Shown here piece after piece: positions 1-7,657 of a DNA stretch of 32,182 nt. This DNA is from Acidimicrobiia bacterium (GTDB taxonomy: Bacteria > Actinomycetota > Acidimicrobiia > IMCC26256 > Chersky-534). The stretch covers positions 1 through 32,182 of the forward strand of contig JADGOM010000117.1 in the NCBI GenBank assembly GCA_017882925.1, in the 5' to 3' direction. Numbering within the stretch: the first letter of the stretch is position 1; every line of letters begins with the position of its first letter. The notes below the pieces were generated by a model, which saw nothing but the letters and a program-made list of their open reading frames with translations, was not told the DNA's origin and did no database searches. The position numbers and the translations under genes were made by a program.

Positions 1-83
1 ACGTCGAGCAGCGCGGCGCCCACGCCGCGGGACCCGCCCGTGACCACCGCTCGCCGGCCCTGGTAGCTGAATGGATGTGTCAT
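1..83 (-). CDS. SDR family oxidoreductase, N-terminal fragment
   Basis: Reading the minus strand from the ATG at 83 gives 27 complete codons before the window edge. They begin MTHPFSYQGRRAVVTGGSRGVG, and TGGSRGVG is the glycine-rich dinucleotide-binding motif (TGxxxGxG) at the start of a short-chain dehydrogenase/reductase Rossmann fold. A GAGGAG ribosome-binding site lies about 5 nt upstream of the ATG, which supports this start. The gene lies downstream of the acyl-CoA enzyme genes on the same strand, so a role in acyl-CoA or sterol oxidation/reduction is plausible. The active site is outside the window, so the substrate cannot be judged. Confidence 0.8.
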   Translation of the reverse strand, partial: MTHPFSYQGRRAVVTGGSRGVGAALLD

Positions 84-232
84 GGCTCCTCGTCCCGTCG
101 GTGGCCCATATCTAACAACTCCGTCACTGAACCGCAACCGATGTCCATCGAACAGCAAGAAATAGAGGCTGACGTCGCGATCACCCTCCGCGATCGTCTA
201 ACGCCGACGTCACCCTGGTGCCGCGAACTCCA

Positions 233-271
233 TGCGCATCTCACCTGCCAAATAGGTCGGTGAGATGCGCA
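233..271 (-). terminator. Inverted repeat, candidate terminator hairpin
   Basis: A perfect 13-bp inverted repeat (TGCGCATCTCACC at 233-245 and its complement at 259-271) encloses a 13-nt loop. It begins 11 nt after the stop of the minus-strand propeller-like gene. There is no T-run after it. It could be a U-tract-less terminator of the kind common in GC-rich actinobacteria, or a regulator site upstream of the SDR gene. Confidence 0.45.
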
Positions 272-281
272 CGAACGTGGG

Positions 282-1352
282 TCAGCTGAGGGTGATGGCG
301 CCGATGTAGGCGCTGGAGGGAAGCTCGATCGCGGTGGTGGGCCGGCCGGTGCGGACGTTCCAGCCCGCGATGCGGACGTCGTGCGCGTTGGCGTCGGCGC
401 CGCGTTGGACCATGGCCCACACCGTGCCGTCGCCCGCGGCGAGCGCGGCCGGCAGGCGGAACTGCGCGGGCGCGGTGGGGAGGAGCTGCACCACCGTGCG
501 GGTCGCGCCGGAGGCGAGGTCGGTGCGCACGAGCGCGGAGCCGTTGGCCGCGATCGAGAACAGGCCACCGCCGGCGACTTCCGCGCCCCGAAGCGGGCTG
601 AGGCCCGCGGCCACCGGGAAGGTCCGGCGTACCGCGAGCGTGGTCGCGTCGAGTCCGATGGTCTCGTCGTCGGTGACGACCCAGACCGTCGACCCGGCGG
701 TCGCGACGCCTCGCACCTTCACCACCGGGCCGGTCGCGGTGGTCAGCGGGACCTGCCGCGCGACCTTGGCCGTGCCGGCGTCGACGCGGCTCACGGTCGT
801 GCCGGTGGTCGTCGAGTCGACGGCGACGATCCCGCCGGCCACGGGCACGACTGCGGTGGTGCCGGCGGCGTCTGGACTCGCGCTGCCCGCGCGCAGCTGC
901 ACCTCGCCGGTGCCGTCGCCCTTCGCCCGGTCGAACCGGTAGAGCACGCCGGGCCGGTTGACCAGCCAGAGGTCGCCCCCGCGCGCCGCGAGCGCGGGCA
1001 GCGCGTCGTCGGCCGGCGCCTCGCCCGCGGGGACCTGGCCCAGGTCGTCGACCCGGTTGGTCTCGGGGTCGAGCTGGCCGACCCGGCCGCTGAGCTGCTC
1101 GTAGAGGTAGACGCGGCCCGGGACGCCGAGCACCGAGCCGAAGCCCTGCTCCTCGAGCCGCTTGGGCGCGGCCGGCTGGTGCGGGTCGAAGCGCAGCGTC
1201 ACGAAGCCGAAGGCCCACAGCGCGTGCGGCGACGACCTCGGCGCCGACGAACCGTCCGACTGCGTGAGCGCGGCGATCCCGACCCCCAGGGCGATCACGA
1301 CCGCGAAGAGGATGGCGGTCGCCCGCTTCGAGAGACCCCAGTACCGGGACAT
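282..1352 (-). CDS. Membrane-anchored propeller-like protein of unknown function
   Basis: This 356-aa protein has a short basic N-terminus and one hydrophobic segment (about residues 12-31, AILFAVVIALGVGIAAL), followed by a long extracytoplasmic region. That region repeats short beta-rich units with Trp-containing strands (GGDLWLVN, GSTVWVVTDD, DGTVWAMVQ) separated by Gly/Asp turns. This is the look of a six- or seven-bladed propeller such as the virginiamycin-B-lyase or NHL/PQQ-like folds. No catalytic residues or cofactor motifs are recognisable. An AAGGA ribosome-binding site precedes the ATG by about 9 nt. It lies 82 bp downstream of the crotonase gene and may be cotranscribed. Function unknown; possibly a surface sensor or substrate-binding protein. 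Confidence 0.7.
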   Translation of the reverse strand: MSRYWGLSKRATAILFAVVIALGVGIAALTQSDGSSAPRSSPHALWAFGFVTLRFDPHQPAAPKRLEEQGFGSVLGVPGRVYLYEQLSGRVGQLDPETNRVDDLGQVPAGEAPADDALPALAARGGDLWLVNRPGVLYRFDRAKGDGTGEVQLRAGSASPDAAGTTAVVPVAGGIVAVDSTTTGTTVSRVDAGTAKVARQVPLTTATGPVVKVRGVATAGSTVWVVTDDETIGLDATTLAVRRTFPVAAGLSPLRGAEVAGGGLFSIAANGSALVRTDLASGATRTVVQLLPTAPAQFRLPAALAAGDGTVWAMVQRGADANAHDVRIAGWNVRTGRPTTAIELPSSAYIGAITLS

Positions 1353-1434
1353 GGGCGGAGATCCTTGCCGACGCCGGGCTCCCGGGCGCCGCGGGCGGCG
1401 CGGCCGACGGCCTCGGGCGCGCGCCGCGCGCCGG

Positions 1435-2289
1435 CTACTCGTTGTGGAAGTCCGGATCGCGCTTCTCCAGGAAGGCGTGCATGGCCTCCCCGGCGTCGGC
1501 GGTCATCGACGCGAGCACCTGGGTGCGGTTCTCGAGGTCGACCGCGGCCTGGTAGCTGCCGATCTCGAGCGCCGACCACATCACCTCCTTGGTCATGAAG
1601 ACGCCGAAGGGGCTGTTGGCGCGGATGAGGTCGGCCTTGGCGAGCGCGGCGTCGAGCAGGTCGGCGTCGGGCACGAGGTCGGTGACCAGGCCGATGCGCT
1701 CGGCCTCGGCCGCGTCGAAGATCCGGCCCGTGAGCATGAGCTCGTGGGCGCGCGCCGCGCCGACGATGCGCGGGAGGAGCCAGCTCGTGCCGATGTCGCA
1801 GGCCGAGATGCCGATGCGGACGAACGCGACGTTGAAGCTCGCGGACGCGGCCGCGATCCGGATGTCGGAGCCGAGCACGAGCGCGAAGCCGCCGCCCGCC
1901 GCCGGGCCGTTGACCGGGGCGATGACCGGCACCTTGAGCCGTTGGAGCCGGGGGATGAGCCCGGTGATCCGCTGCTGGACGGCGAACGTCCGCTGCACCC
2001 GGCCGAGCTCCTCGGTGCCGGGCTGGGTGCCGTAGCCGCCGAGGTCGGCCCCGGCGCAGAAGCCGCGGCCGGCACCGGTGATGATCGCGGTCCGCAGCGT
2101 GGGCCGCGCGTCGATCTCGTCGCACGCGTCGTAGATCCCCTCGACCAGTGCCTGGTTCATCGCGTTGAGCCGGTGGGGCCGGTTGAGCGTGACCAACGCG
2201 ACGTCGTCGCGCGGGTAGCTCACCAGTACCGCGTCGGCGTCGGGCTCGGTGGGGGAGAGCGGTTCCGCGGGACGGCGCGGCGCGGTCAC
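1435..2289 (-). CDS. Crotonase (enoyl-CoA hydratase/isomerase) family protein, atypical active site
   Basis: A 284-aa crotonase-fold protein acting on acyl-CoA thioesters in the cytoplasm. Both oxyanion-hole segments are visible: GRGFCAGADL (about residues 75-83) and GPAAGGGFAL (128-137). The two general acid/base glutamates of true enoyl-CoA hydratases (rat E144 and E164) are absent. Aligning on GGGxxL and on the following loop puts Ala136 and Phe156 there, while an Asp lies nearby in SACDIG (D165). It is therefore probably not a classical hydratase; isomerase, hydrolase or dehalogenase-like chemistry is possible. The start is GTG at 2289, overlapping the stop of the LLM oxidoreductase by 4 bp (GTGA), so the two are translationally coupled. 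A longer N-terminus (about 18 residues) than the family core is present. Confidence 0.88.
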   Translation of the reverse strand: MTAPRRPAEPLSPTEPDADAVLVSYPRDDVALVTLNRPHRLNAMNQALVEGIYDACDEIDARPTLRTAIITGAGRGFCAGADLGGYGTQPGTEELGRVQRTFAVQQRITGLIPRLQRLKVPVIAPVNGPAAGGGFALVLGSDIRIAAASASFNVAFVRIGISACDIGTSWLLPRIVGAARAHELMLTGRIFDAAEAERIGLVTDLVPDADLLDAALAKADLIRANSPFGVFMTKEVMWSALEIGSYQAAVDLENRTQVLASMTADAGEAMHAFLEKRDPDFHNE

Positions 2290-3251
2290 CGGGACGCCCG
2301 CGTGAAGTGCGGCATGACCTCGTCGGCCACGAGGCGCAGCGTGGCCTCCGACGCCCGGTCGTAGCAGAAGAAGACGAACGACGTGATGCCCTGCTCGATG
2401 CGCTCGCCGATCCGGTCGACGATCGCGGGCGGGGTGCCGATGTAGCCACCCTCGTGCAGCCCCCAGCCGGGCCCGGGGAAGCGGCGGTCGGCCTTGGCCA
2501 GCGCTTCGGTGAGCGACGCGTCATCGGGCGCGATCACCAGCACGGCCTCCTGCGAGCGGCGGATCTCCGCGGGGTCGCGGCCGATCTTCCCGCACTCCGC
2601 GTCGAGCACCGCGACCTTGCGCTCGCACTCCGCGAGCGCGTACGTGGGGAGGTTCCACACGTCGGCGTACTTCGCGACGAGGGGCAGCGTGCGCTGCTCG
2701 CCCGCGCCGCCCACGTGGATCGGGGGCCGCGGGCTCTGGACCGGCGGGGGCAGGTTGGGGAGGTCGCGCACCTGGTAGTGGCGGCCCTCGAACGTCGTGC
2801 GCGCGCCGGCGAACATGCGGGTGATGATCTCGAGCGCCTCGCCGAGCTTGTCGGACCGCTCCGCGAACGTGCCCCACGGGATCCCGATCTCCGCGTGCTC
2901 GGGCTCGTAGGAGCCGCTCCCGACGCCGAGATCGACCCGGCCGTTCGAGATCACGTCGAGCGTGGTCGCCATCTTCGCCAGCAGGGCCGGATGGCGGAAG
3001 TTGTTGCACAGCACGAGGTGCCCGACCCGCAGGCGCGTCGTCTGGGCGAGGAGCGCGGTCGCCAGCGTCCAGCCCTCGAGCGCGGGCGTGTCGGGGAGCA
3101 TCGGGCCGTAGAGGTGGTCGAAGAGCCACAACGACGAGAACCCGAGCTCCTCGCACAGCTGCGCCCGCGCCAGCAGGTCGGGATACCCGAACGCGAGCTG
3201 CGGGACGTAGATCCCGAAGTCGATCGGCGTCGTCGTGCTGTCTGCTGGCAT
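2286..3251 (-). CDS. LLM class F420-dependent oxidoreductase
   Basis: This 321-aa luciferase-like monooxygenase-fold (TIM barrel) protein has the signature stretches DFGIYVPQ at the N-terminus, ELGFSSLWLFDHLYG (about 35-49), LRVGHLVLCNNFRHPALLAKMA (about 74-95) and GRVDLGVGSGSYEPEHAEIG (about 104-123). In actinobacteria such proteins usually use coenzyme F420 (or FMN) for hydride transfer to ketones, aldehydes, sugars or conjugated compounds. The exact substrate cannot be read from sequence. It sits between an acyl-CoA dehydrogenase gene upstream and the coupled crotonase gene downstream, suggesting a role in the same degradative pathway. A GGGGGGACGA stretch just before the ATG can serve as ribosome-binding site, and a TAGGGT hexamer at 3288-3293 is a candidate -10. 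Confidence 0.9.
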   Translation of the reverse strand: MPADSTTTPIDFGIYVPQLAFGYPDLLARAQLCEELGFSSLWLFDHLYGPMLPDTPALEGWTLATALLAQTTRLRVGHLVLCNNFRHPALLAKMATTLDVISNGRVDLGVGSGSYEPEHAEIGIPWGTFAERSDKLGEALEIITRMFAGARTTFEGRHYQVRDLPNLPPPVQSPRPPIHVGGAGEQRTLPLVAKYADVWNLPTYALAECERKVAVLDAECGKIGRDPAEIRRSQEAVLVIAPDDASLTEALAKADRRFPGPGWGLHEGGYIGTPPAIVDRIGERIEQGITSFVFFCYDRASEATLRLVADEVMPHFTRASR

Positions 3252-3287
3252 TCGTCCCCCCGGATCACTCGCGAGCTCGGCCGGGTC

Positions 3288-3293
3288 ACCCTA
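3288..3293 (-). promoter_or_regulatory. Candidate -10 element for the LLM/crotonase pair
   Basis: On the minus strand TAGGGT lies 36 nt upstream of the LLM ATG. A hexamer 17 nt further upstream (TGAACG) falls inside the downstream arm of the 45-nt palindrome, so that palindrome could act as an operator over the -35. No experimental support; weak -35. Confidence 0.3.
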
Positions 3294-3305
3294 CGCGCCC
3301 CGATC

Positions 3306-3350
3306 GAGTGCGTTCACTGACCACACCTGGTGTAGTCAGTGAACGCACTC
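3306..3350. repeat. 45-nt near-perfect palindrome between acyl-CoA dehydrogenase and LLM genes
   Basis: Arms GAGTGCGTTCACTGA (3306-3320) and its exact complement (3336-3350) continue inward through CCACACC / GGTGTAG. Only one of 22 base pairs is mismatched and a single T (3328) is the centre. It starts 11 bp after the acyl-CoA dehydrogenase stop. It may be a terminator stem, an attenuator or a regulator operator overlapping the LLM promoter. No T-run follows it on the minus strand. Confidence 0.75.
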
Positions 3351-3361
3351 TCCGTCGGGGG

Positions 3362-4552
3362 TCAGTTGTGGGGGATCTCGTTCCAGGGAACGTCCTTGTC
3401 GACGCGCGGCTCGCCCGGCAGCCCGAGCACGCGCTCGCCGAGGATGTTGCGCATGATCTCCGACGTGCCGCCCTCGATCGAGTTGGCCTGGAGCCGCAGG
3501 AACGCCTGCTGCGGACTCGAGAAGCCGAAGGTGCGCTCCTCGCGGGGGAGCGCGACTCGGTCGTAGCCGTCGTAGAGCATCGCGTCGGGGCCGAGCAGGT
3601 TCATGGTGAAGCTCATGATCGCCTTGTTGAGGTCGGCGAACGCGAGCTTGCCCACCGAGCCCTCCGGCCCGGGCACGCCCTTCTTGCGGTTCTGCGACGC
3701 GCGGATGTTGGTGATCCGGTTGGCCTCGGCCTGGCACCACAGCCGCATCAGCTCGTCGCGACGGCCGGCGTCGCGCGCGTCGTCGGGTAGACCGTTCCAC
3801 GCGTCGACCGCGTACGAGATGGTCCCGGAGCCGCGGGGGGCGACCGACCCGCCGATCGACACCCGCTCGTTCATGAGCGTGGTCATCGCGACGCGCCAGC
3901 CGTCACCCTCGTCGCCGAGGCGCTCGGCGTCGGGGATCCGCACGTCGGTGAGGTAGACCTCGTTGAACTCGGCCTCGCCGGTCATCTGGCGGAGCGGGCG
4001 CACGTCGACGCCCGGCGCGTGCATGTCGGCCACGAAGTAGGAGAGGCCGCGGTGCTTCGGCGCGTCGGGATCGGTGCGCGCGAGCAGGAGGCCGCGGCTG
4101 GCGAGGTGGCCGAGCGACGTCCACACCTTCTGGCCGTTGACGACCCACTCGTCGCCGTCGCGAACCGCGCGCGTCGCCAGGCCGCCGACGTCGGAGCCGG
4201 CGCCGGGCTCGCTGAAGAGCTGGCACCAGACCTCCTCACCGGTGAAGAGCGGCCGGAGGTAGCGCGTCTTCTGCGCGTCGGTTCCGTGGGTCACGATCGT
4301 CGGCGCGCCCATGCCGTAGCCGATCGGGTTGCGCATGTAGGCAGCGGGCGCGCCCGCCTCGGCGAGCTCCGCCTGCACGAGCGTCTGCAGCTTGGGCGAC
4401 ACGCCGGAGCCGCCGGAACCTTCGGGGAAGTGCACCCACGCGAGGCCCGCGTCGAACTGCGCGCCGAGGAAGGCAGCCGCGTCGGTGGTCGCGGGCGGGA
4501 AGTCGGCCAGGAGCTGCTTGACGCGGCCTTCGATCAGCTCGTGCTCGTCCAT
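3362..4552 (-). CDS. Acyl-CoA dehydrogenase family protein
   Basis: A flavoenzyme-type acyl-CoA dehydrogenase (396 aa from the ATG at 4552) that would oxidise the alpha-beta bond of an acyl-CoA in the cytoplasm with FAD. Visible are the FAD/acyl-binding segment LFSEPGAGSDVGGLATRA, VNGQKVWTS, and the C-terminal IEGGTSEIMRN motif carrying the Glu that serves as catalytic base in many members. The ORF track extends 38 codons further to 4666. The shorter start is preferred because it gives normal family length and the extension would overlap the divergent gene at 4665. It resembles the FadE proteins used for sterol side chains or branched acyl-CoAs in actinobacteria. The 110-bp downstream gap contains a strong palindrome. 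Confidence 0.92.
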   Translation of the reverse strand: MDEHELIEGRVKQLLADFPPATTDAAAFLGAQFDAGLAWVHFPEGSGGSGVSPKLQTLVQAELAEAGAPAAYMRNPIGYGMGAPTIVTHGTDAQKTRYLRPLFTGEEVWCQLFSEPGAGSDVGGLATRAVRDGDEWVVNGQKVWTSLGHLASRGLLLARTDPDAPKHRGLSYFVADMHAPGVDVRPLRQMTGEAEFNEVYLTDVRIPDAERLGDEGDGWRVAMTTLMNERVSIGGSVAPRGSGTISYAVDAWNGLPDDARDAGRRDELMRLWCQAEANRITNIRASQNRKKGVPGPEGSVGKLAFADLNKAIMSFTMNLLGPDAMLYDGYDRVALPREERTFGFSSPQQAFLRLQANSIEGGTSEIMRNILGERVLGLPGEPRVDKDVPWNEIPHN

Positions 4553-4664
4553 TCCGGCGCTCCAGCCCGTTCGACAATCGACCCCGAATACGATACGGCG
4601 CGGGTCGCAGGCGGGCATTCTGGCGCACTTGACCGGGCCGCGTCGCGCCGACGATGTTGTGCCC

Positions 4665-5732
4665 ATGGACGGACCTCACATCAAGATCGGCGTCATCCAC
4701 GACTTCCCCGCGGCCGACGGCGGCGTCAACTTCGAGTGGTCGCTGCTCCGTGGCATTCAGGAGGTGGTCGACGCCGGACGGCTCAACGCCACCTTCGAGG
4801 TCATCCACGAAGCCGCGATGGGCCTGCCGCTCCCGGGCGGATCCGCCGACACCGTGGTGCGGGCGTTCGAGCGGCTCGACGACGCCGGCGTGCTGGCGAT
4901 CGTCGGCCCCGCGATCACCGACAACGCGCTCATCACGCGCCCGCTCGCCGACGCGGCCCAGATCCCGACCATCAACTACACGGGCTCGGACGAGTCGCGC
5001 AGCGAGTACTCGTTCCACTTCCAGATCGGGTCCCTCGAGGACGAGCCCTACTTCCTCGCGCACCACCTGAAGAAGAAGGGGATCAGAAAGGCCGCGCTGC
5101 TCCACGACCGCTCCTACATCGGCAAGCACATGGCCGAGTTCTTCGAGGCCGCGGCCGAGATCAACGGCATCGACGTCGCGACCCGGGCCCAGGTGCGCGA
5201 CGACGGCACGAACGCGCAGGCCGCGGTCGACGCGGTGTTCGCCACCGACGCCGAGGCGCTGGTGTACGTCGGGCTCTGGGACGCCGCCCACGAGGTCGTG
5301 CTCCACTGGCCCGAGAACGCCCGACCGATGGCCGTGGCGGCCAACTCGGCGCTGATCTACGGCCACCACGACCAGGCCTGGGCGCGGGACTGGGAGGGCT
5401 GGGCCTACATCGACACCGTGTCGGAGAAGAACCCGGTCTACGCCGCGCTCTGCGCCGCGTCCGACGCCGACGGCCGGACCTCGGGCCCGGGCCAGGCCGG
5501 CGTCTACGACATCGGTCGACTGCTCGCCGAGGGCCTGGCGCAGTCGCACCCGCTCACCCGGGTCGACCTGATGAAGGGCCTGGAGAAGGTGCGCTGCCTC
5601 GACGCCGCCACCGGCGAGAAGGGCACCCTCATGGGCTTCGGCCACTACGAGCGCGGCGCGCTCAAGGGCCGGTACCTCGTCATCCGTGAGTGGCGCGACG
5701 GTGCCACCGTCGAAGTGGAGTACTCCGAATGA
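4665..5732 (+). CDS. Type I periplasmic-binding-fold protein without signal peptide
   Basis: A 355-aa protein with the fold of branched-chain amino acid/amide binding proteins (Peripla_BP_6-like). Seen are an N-terminal IKIGVIHDF strand, LRGIQEVVDAG helix, VLAIVGPAITDNA, the hinge segment IPTINYTGSD (about 105-114), a second lobe with KAALLHDRSYIGKHMAEFF, and a late GVYDIGRLLAEGL helix. No signal peptide or lipobox precedes IKIGV, so the protein looks cytoplasmic, as is the case for the amide sensor AmiC. The ATG at 4665 gives the natural domain start; upstream ORF codons are not domain-like. No permease or ATPase genes are adjacent. Its stop overlaps the next SDR start by 4 bp, so the two are co-translated and may act together. 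Confidence 0.82.
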   Translation: MDGPHIKIGVIHDFPAADGGVNFEWSLLRGIQEVVDAGRLNATFEVIHEAAMGLPLPGGSADTVVRAFERLDDAGVLAIVGPAITDNALITRPLADAAQIPTINYTGSDESRSEYSFHFQIGSLEDEPYFLAHHLKKKGIRKAALLHDRSYIGKHMAEFFEAAAEINGIDVATRAQVRDDGTNAQAAVDAVFATDAEALVYVGLWDAAHEVVLHWPENARPMAVAANSALIYGHHDQAWARDWEGWAYIDTVSEKNPVYAALCAASDADGRTSGPGQAGVYDIGRLLAEGLAQSHPLTRVDLMKGLEKVRCLDAATGEKGTLMGFGHYERGALKGRYLVIREWRDGATVEVEYSE

Positions 5733-6517
5733 GCGACAACAATCCCAACGAGGGCGTCCTCGACGGCAAGGTCGTCATCGTCACCGGTGCGTCACGCGGC
5801 ATCGGCAAGGGCCTCGCGATCGGTCTCGCCGAGGCGGGAGCGAAGGTCGTGGTGTCGGCCCGCACGGTCGACAACGCGAAGCCCGGTCTGCCCGGCACGA
5901 TCAAGGAGACCACCGACGCGATCAACGCGGCCGGCGGCACCGCGGTCGCGATCCGCTGCGACGTGGGCGTCGAGGACGACATCATCAATCTGATCAAGCA
6001 GACCGTCGACACGTTCGGCCGCATCGACTGCCTCGTCAACAACGCGATGGCGCCCACGCGCGGCACCTACGACGAGACCACGGCGGAGATGTGGGACGAG
6101 TCGATGCGCGTCAACGTGCGCAGCCTGTTCATCTTCTCCCGCGAGGTCATCCCGGTGATGGAGAAGACCGGCGGCGGCAGCATCATCAACGTGTCGTCCG
6201 GCGGCGCCGCCCACGAGTCCAACCCGTTCCTGCCCCCGGGCTACTGCACCTACGTCGTGGCCAAGGCCGCGATGGAGCGCTACAGCACGAGCCTGGCCTT
6301 CGAGGTCGCCGACCGCGGGATCGCGATCAACGCGATGCGCCCCGGCGCGGTGAAGACCGAGCTCACCACGCTCGAGCTGCCACCCGACACCGACTGGAGC
6401 ACGTGGCAGGAGCCGAAGGACGTGGTCGACGCGGTCGTGTTCCTGGCCCAGCAGCGCGGCGACACCTACACCGGCCACGTCGTCAACTCGCCGGACTACC
6501 TCACGCTCTGGCCGTGA
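5729..6517 (+). CDS. SDR family NAD(P)-dependent oxidoreductase
   Basis: A 262-aa short-chain dehydrogenase/reductase with VTGASRGIGKG cofactor motif (about 18-28), CDVG, LVNNAM (NNAG-like, about 102-107), IINVSS (152-157) and the catalytic Y175-VVA-K179. All standard active-site elements are present, so it should be a functional oxidoreductase acting on hydroxy- or oxo-acyl-CoA, sterol or similar substrates. The start is the ATG at 5729 that overlaps the preceding stop as ATGA; the ORF track's earlier start at 5690 would lie inside the neighbour. It ends facing aqpZ across an 88-bp gap. Confidence 0.92.
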   Translation: MSDNNPNEGVLDGKVVIVTGASRGIGKGLAIGLAEAGAKVVVSARTVDNAKPGLPGTIKETTDAINAAGGTAVAIRCDVGVEDDIINLIKQTVDTFGRIDCLVNNAMAPTRGTYDETTAEMWDESMRVNVRSLFIFSREVIPVMEKTGGGSIINVSSGGAAHESNPFLPPGYCTYVVAKAAMERYSTSLAFEVADRGIAINAMRPGAVKTELTTLELPPDTDWSTWQEPKDVVDAVVFLAQQRGDTYTGHVVNSPDYLTLWP

Positions 6518-6538
6518 CGGGCGAGGCCCGCCTCCCGG

Positions 6539-6555
6539 CACCGGACGAACCGGTG
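6539..6555. terminator. Candidate bidirectional terminator hairpin
   Basis: CACCGG (6539-6544) and CCGGTG (6550-6555) flank a 5-nt loop in the gap between the convergent SDR and aqpZ stops. It is short and has no T-run, so confidence is low. Confidence 0.3.
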
Positions 6556-6605
6556 GGGGAGACGGGCGTCGTCGCGTCCGACGGGCGCCGCGCGGGCGAC
6601 CGCGG

Positions 6606-7400
6606 CTAGGCGGTTGCGGTACCGGGGTCGCGGAACTCGCCCGCCTCGGTGTGGATCTCGGGCTCGACGACCTCGGCCGCGTGGACGTCGTCGGCCGGCG
6701 GGACGAGCACCCGCCAGGCGAGCGCACCGATCACACCACCCACGATCGGGAAGATGATGAACACCCAGAGCTGGCTGAGCGCCCAGCTCCCCTGGAACAC
6801 GGCGGTGGCGAGGCTGCGGGCCGGGTTCACCGACGTGTTGTCCACCGGGATCGTGATGAGGTGGATCACGGTGAGCATGAGGCCGACGACGAGCCCGGTG
6901 AACGGGATCGGCATCGACTTGCGGGTGGTGCTCGCGATCACGAACAGGAACAGCGCGGTGAACACGATCTCGACGGTGATCGCCGCGCCGAGCCCGAACC
7001 CGCCGGGTGAGTGCTTGCCGTAGCCGTTGGACGCGAACCCGGACAGCTTGGCGCTGAAGTTGGAGTGGCTGTTGGCGATGACGAAGATGATCAGGCCGCC
7101 GAGGAGGCCACCGACGATCTGGCCCCCGAGGTACCAGGGAACATCGGCGCCGCTGGTCTTGCGCGCGGCCCACAGGCCGATGGTGACCGCCGGGTTGATG
7201 TGGCAGCCGGAGATCGAGCCGATGGCGTAGGCGGCACAGAGGAGCGCCAGGCCGAACGCCAGGGCGACGCCGAGGACCCCCACCGATGACACACGGCCGG
7301 CGAACGCGCCGGTTGCGAGGACCGCGGTACCGGGTCCGCCGACGATGAGTATGAGCGTTCCGATCAGTTCGGCCACCGCGATGCGAGCCTTGTCGGGCAT
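6606..7400 (-). CDS. aqpZ: Aquaporin Z-type water channel
   Basis: A 264-aa major intrinsic protein that moves water across the cytoplasmic membrane. Both half-helix pore motifs are present: GCHINPAVT in the first half and TSVNPARS in the second. The stretch IHLITIPVDNTSVNPARS closely matches E. coli AqpZ around its selectivity-filter His and Arg, so a water-selective channel is more likely than a glycerol facilitator. Six hydrophobic helices can be counted. The start at 7400 (MPDKARIAVAEL) is preferred over the ORF-track start at 7469 because it follows a GGAGGGG ribosome-binding site and removes a hydrophilic extension. A short acidic C-terminal tail follows the last helix. It is monocistronic and convergent with the upstream SDR. 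Confidence 0.93.
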   Translation of the reverse strand: MPDKARIAVAELIGTLILIVGGPGTAVLATGAFAGRVSSVGVLGVALAFGLALLCAAYAIGSISGCHINPAVTIGLWAARKTSGADVPWYLGGQIVGGLLGGLIIFVIANSHSNFSAKLSGFASNGYGKHSPGGFGLGAAITVEIVFTALFLFVIASTTRKSMPIPFTGLVVGLMLTVIHLITIPVDNTSVNPARSLATAVFQGSWALSQLWVFIIFPIVGGVIGALAWRVLVPPADDVHAAEVVEPEIHTEAGEFRDPGTATA

Positions 7401-7657
7401 TGGGACCCCTCCCCGGGTGTGGTCCACGCGGGCGGATGGTCCGGACCCGCGTGCAGAGCTTGTGCGCATGTGTTTCTAGCCTTTGAGTGTCCATTTTCGG
7501 CGGATCTCGACCCGGGCCTGAAGATCCACGCTCAAGGTCGCGGGCCCGGCGCCGATGGTTCCTCCAGCGCTCGAGCCTGGATGCCGTGTTGCGCCGGGGA
7601 GCAATCTTCGGAGTAGCGCGGCTCCCAGGACCGAGCGCCTTCACGAGGGAGGCATGC
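7401..7657. other. Divergent intergenic region between aqpZ and the Tat-exported protein gene
   Basis: This 257-bp region separates two divergent genes. Part of it (about 7440-7500) is noticeably less GC-rich. It must hold promoters for both, but I see no convincing -35/-10 pair. The ORFs listed here look like shadows. Confidence 0.4.

Noticed and set aside
4553-4666. N-terminal extension of the acyl-CoA dehydrogenase to 4666
   Set aside because: Adds 38 non-homologous residues, overlaps the divergent gene start, and leaves no room for promoters.
4019-5689. Long plus-strand ORF of 556 aa, and similar long ORFs such as 381..1598, 1162..2364, 11713..13560, 16149..18344, 23157..25673(-), 24341..26419
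   Set aside because: Compositionally biased (Arg/Ala/Gly/Pro-rich) out-of-frame or antisense shadows of well-supported genes, as expected in very GC-rich DNA.
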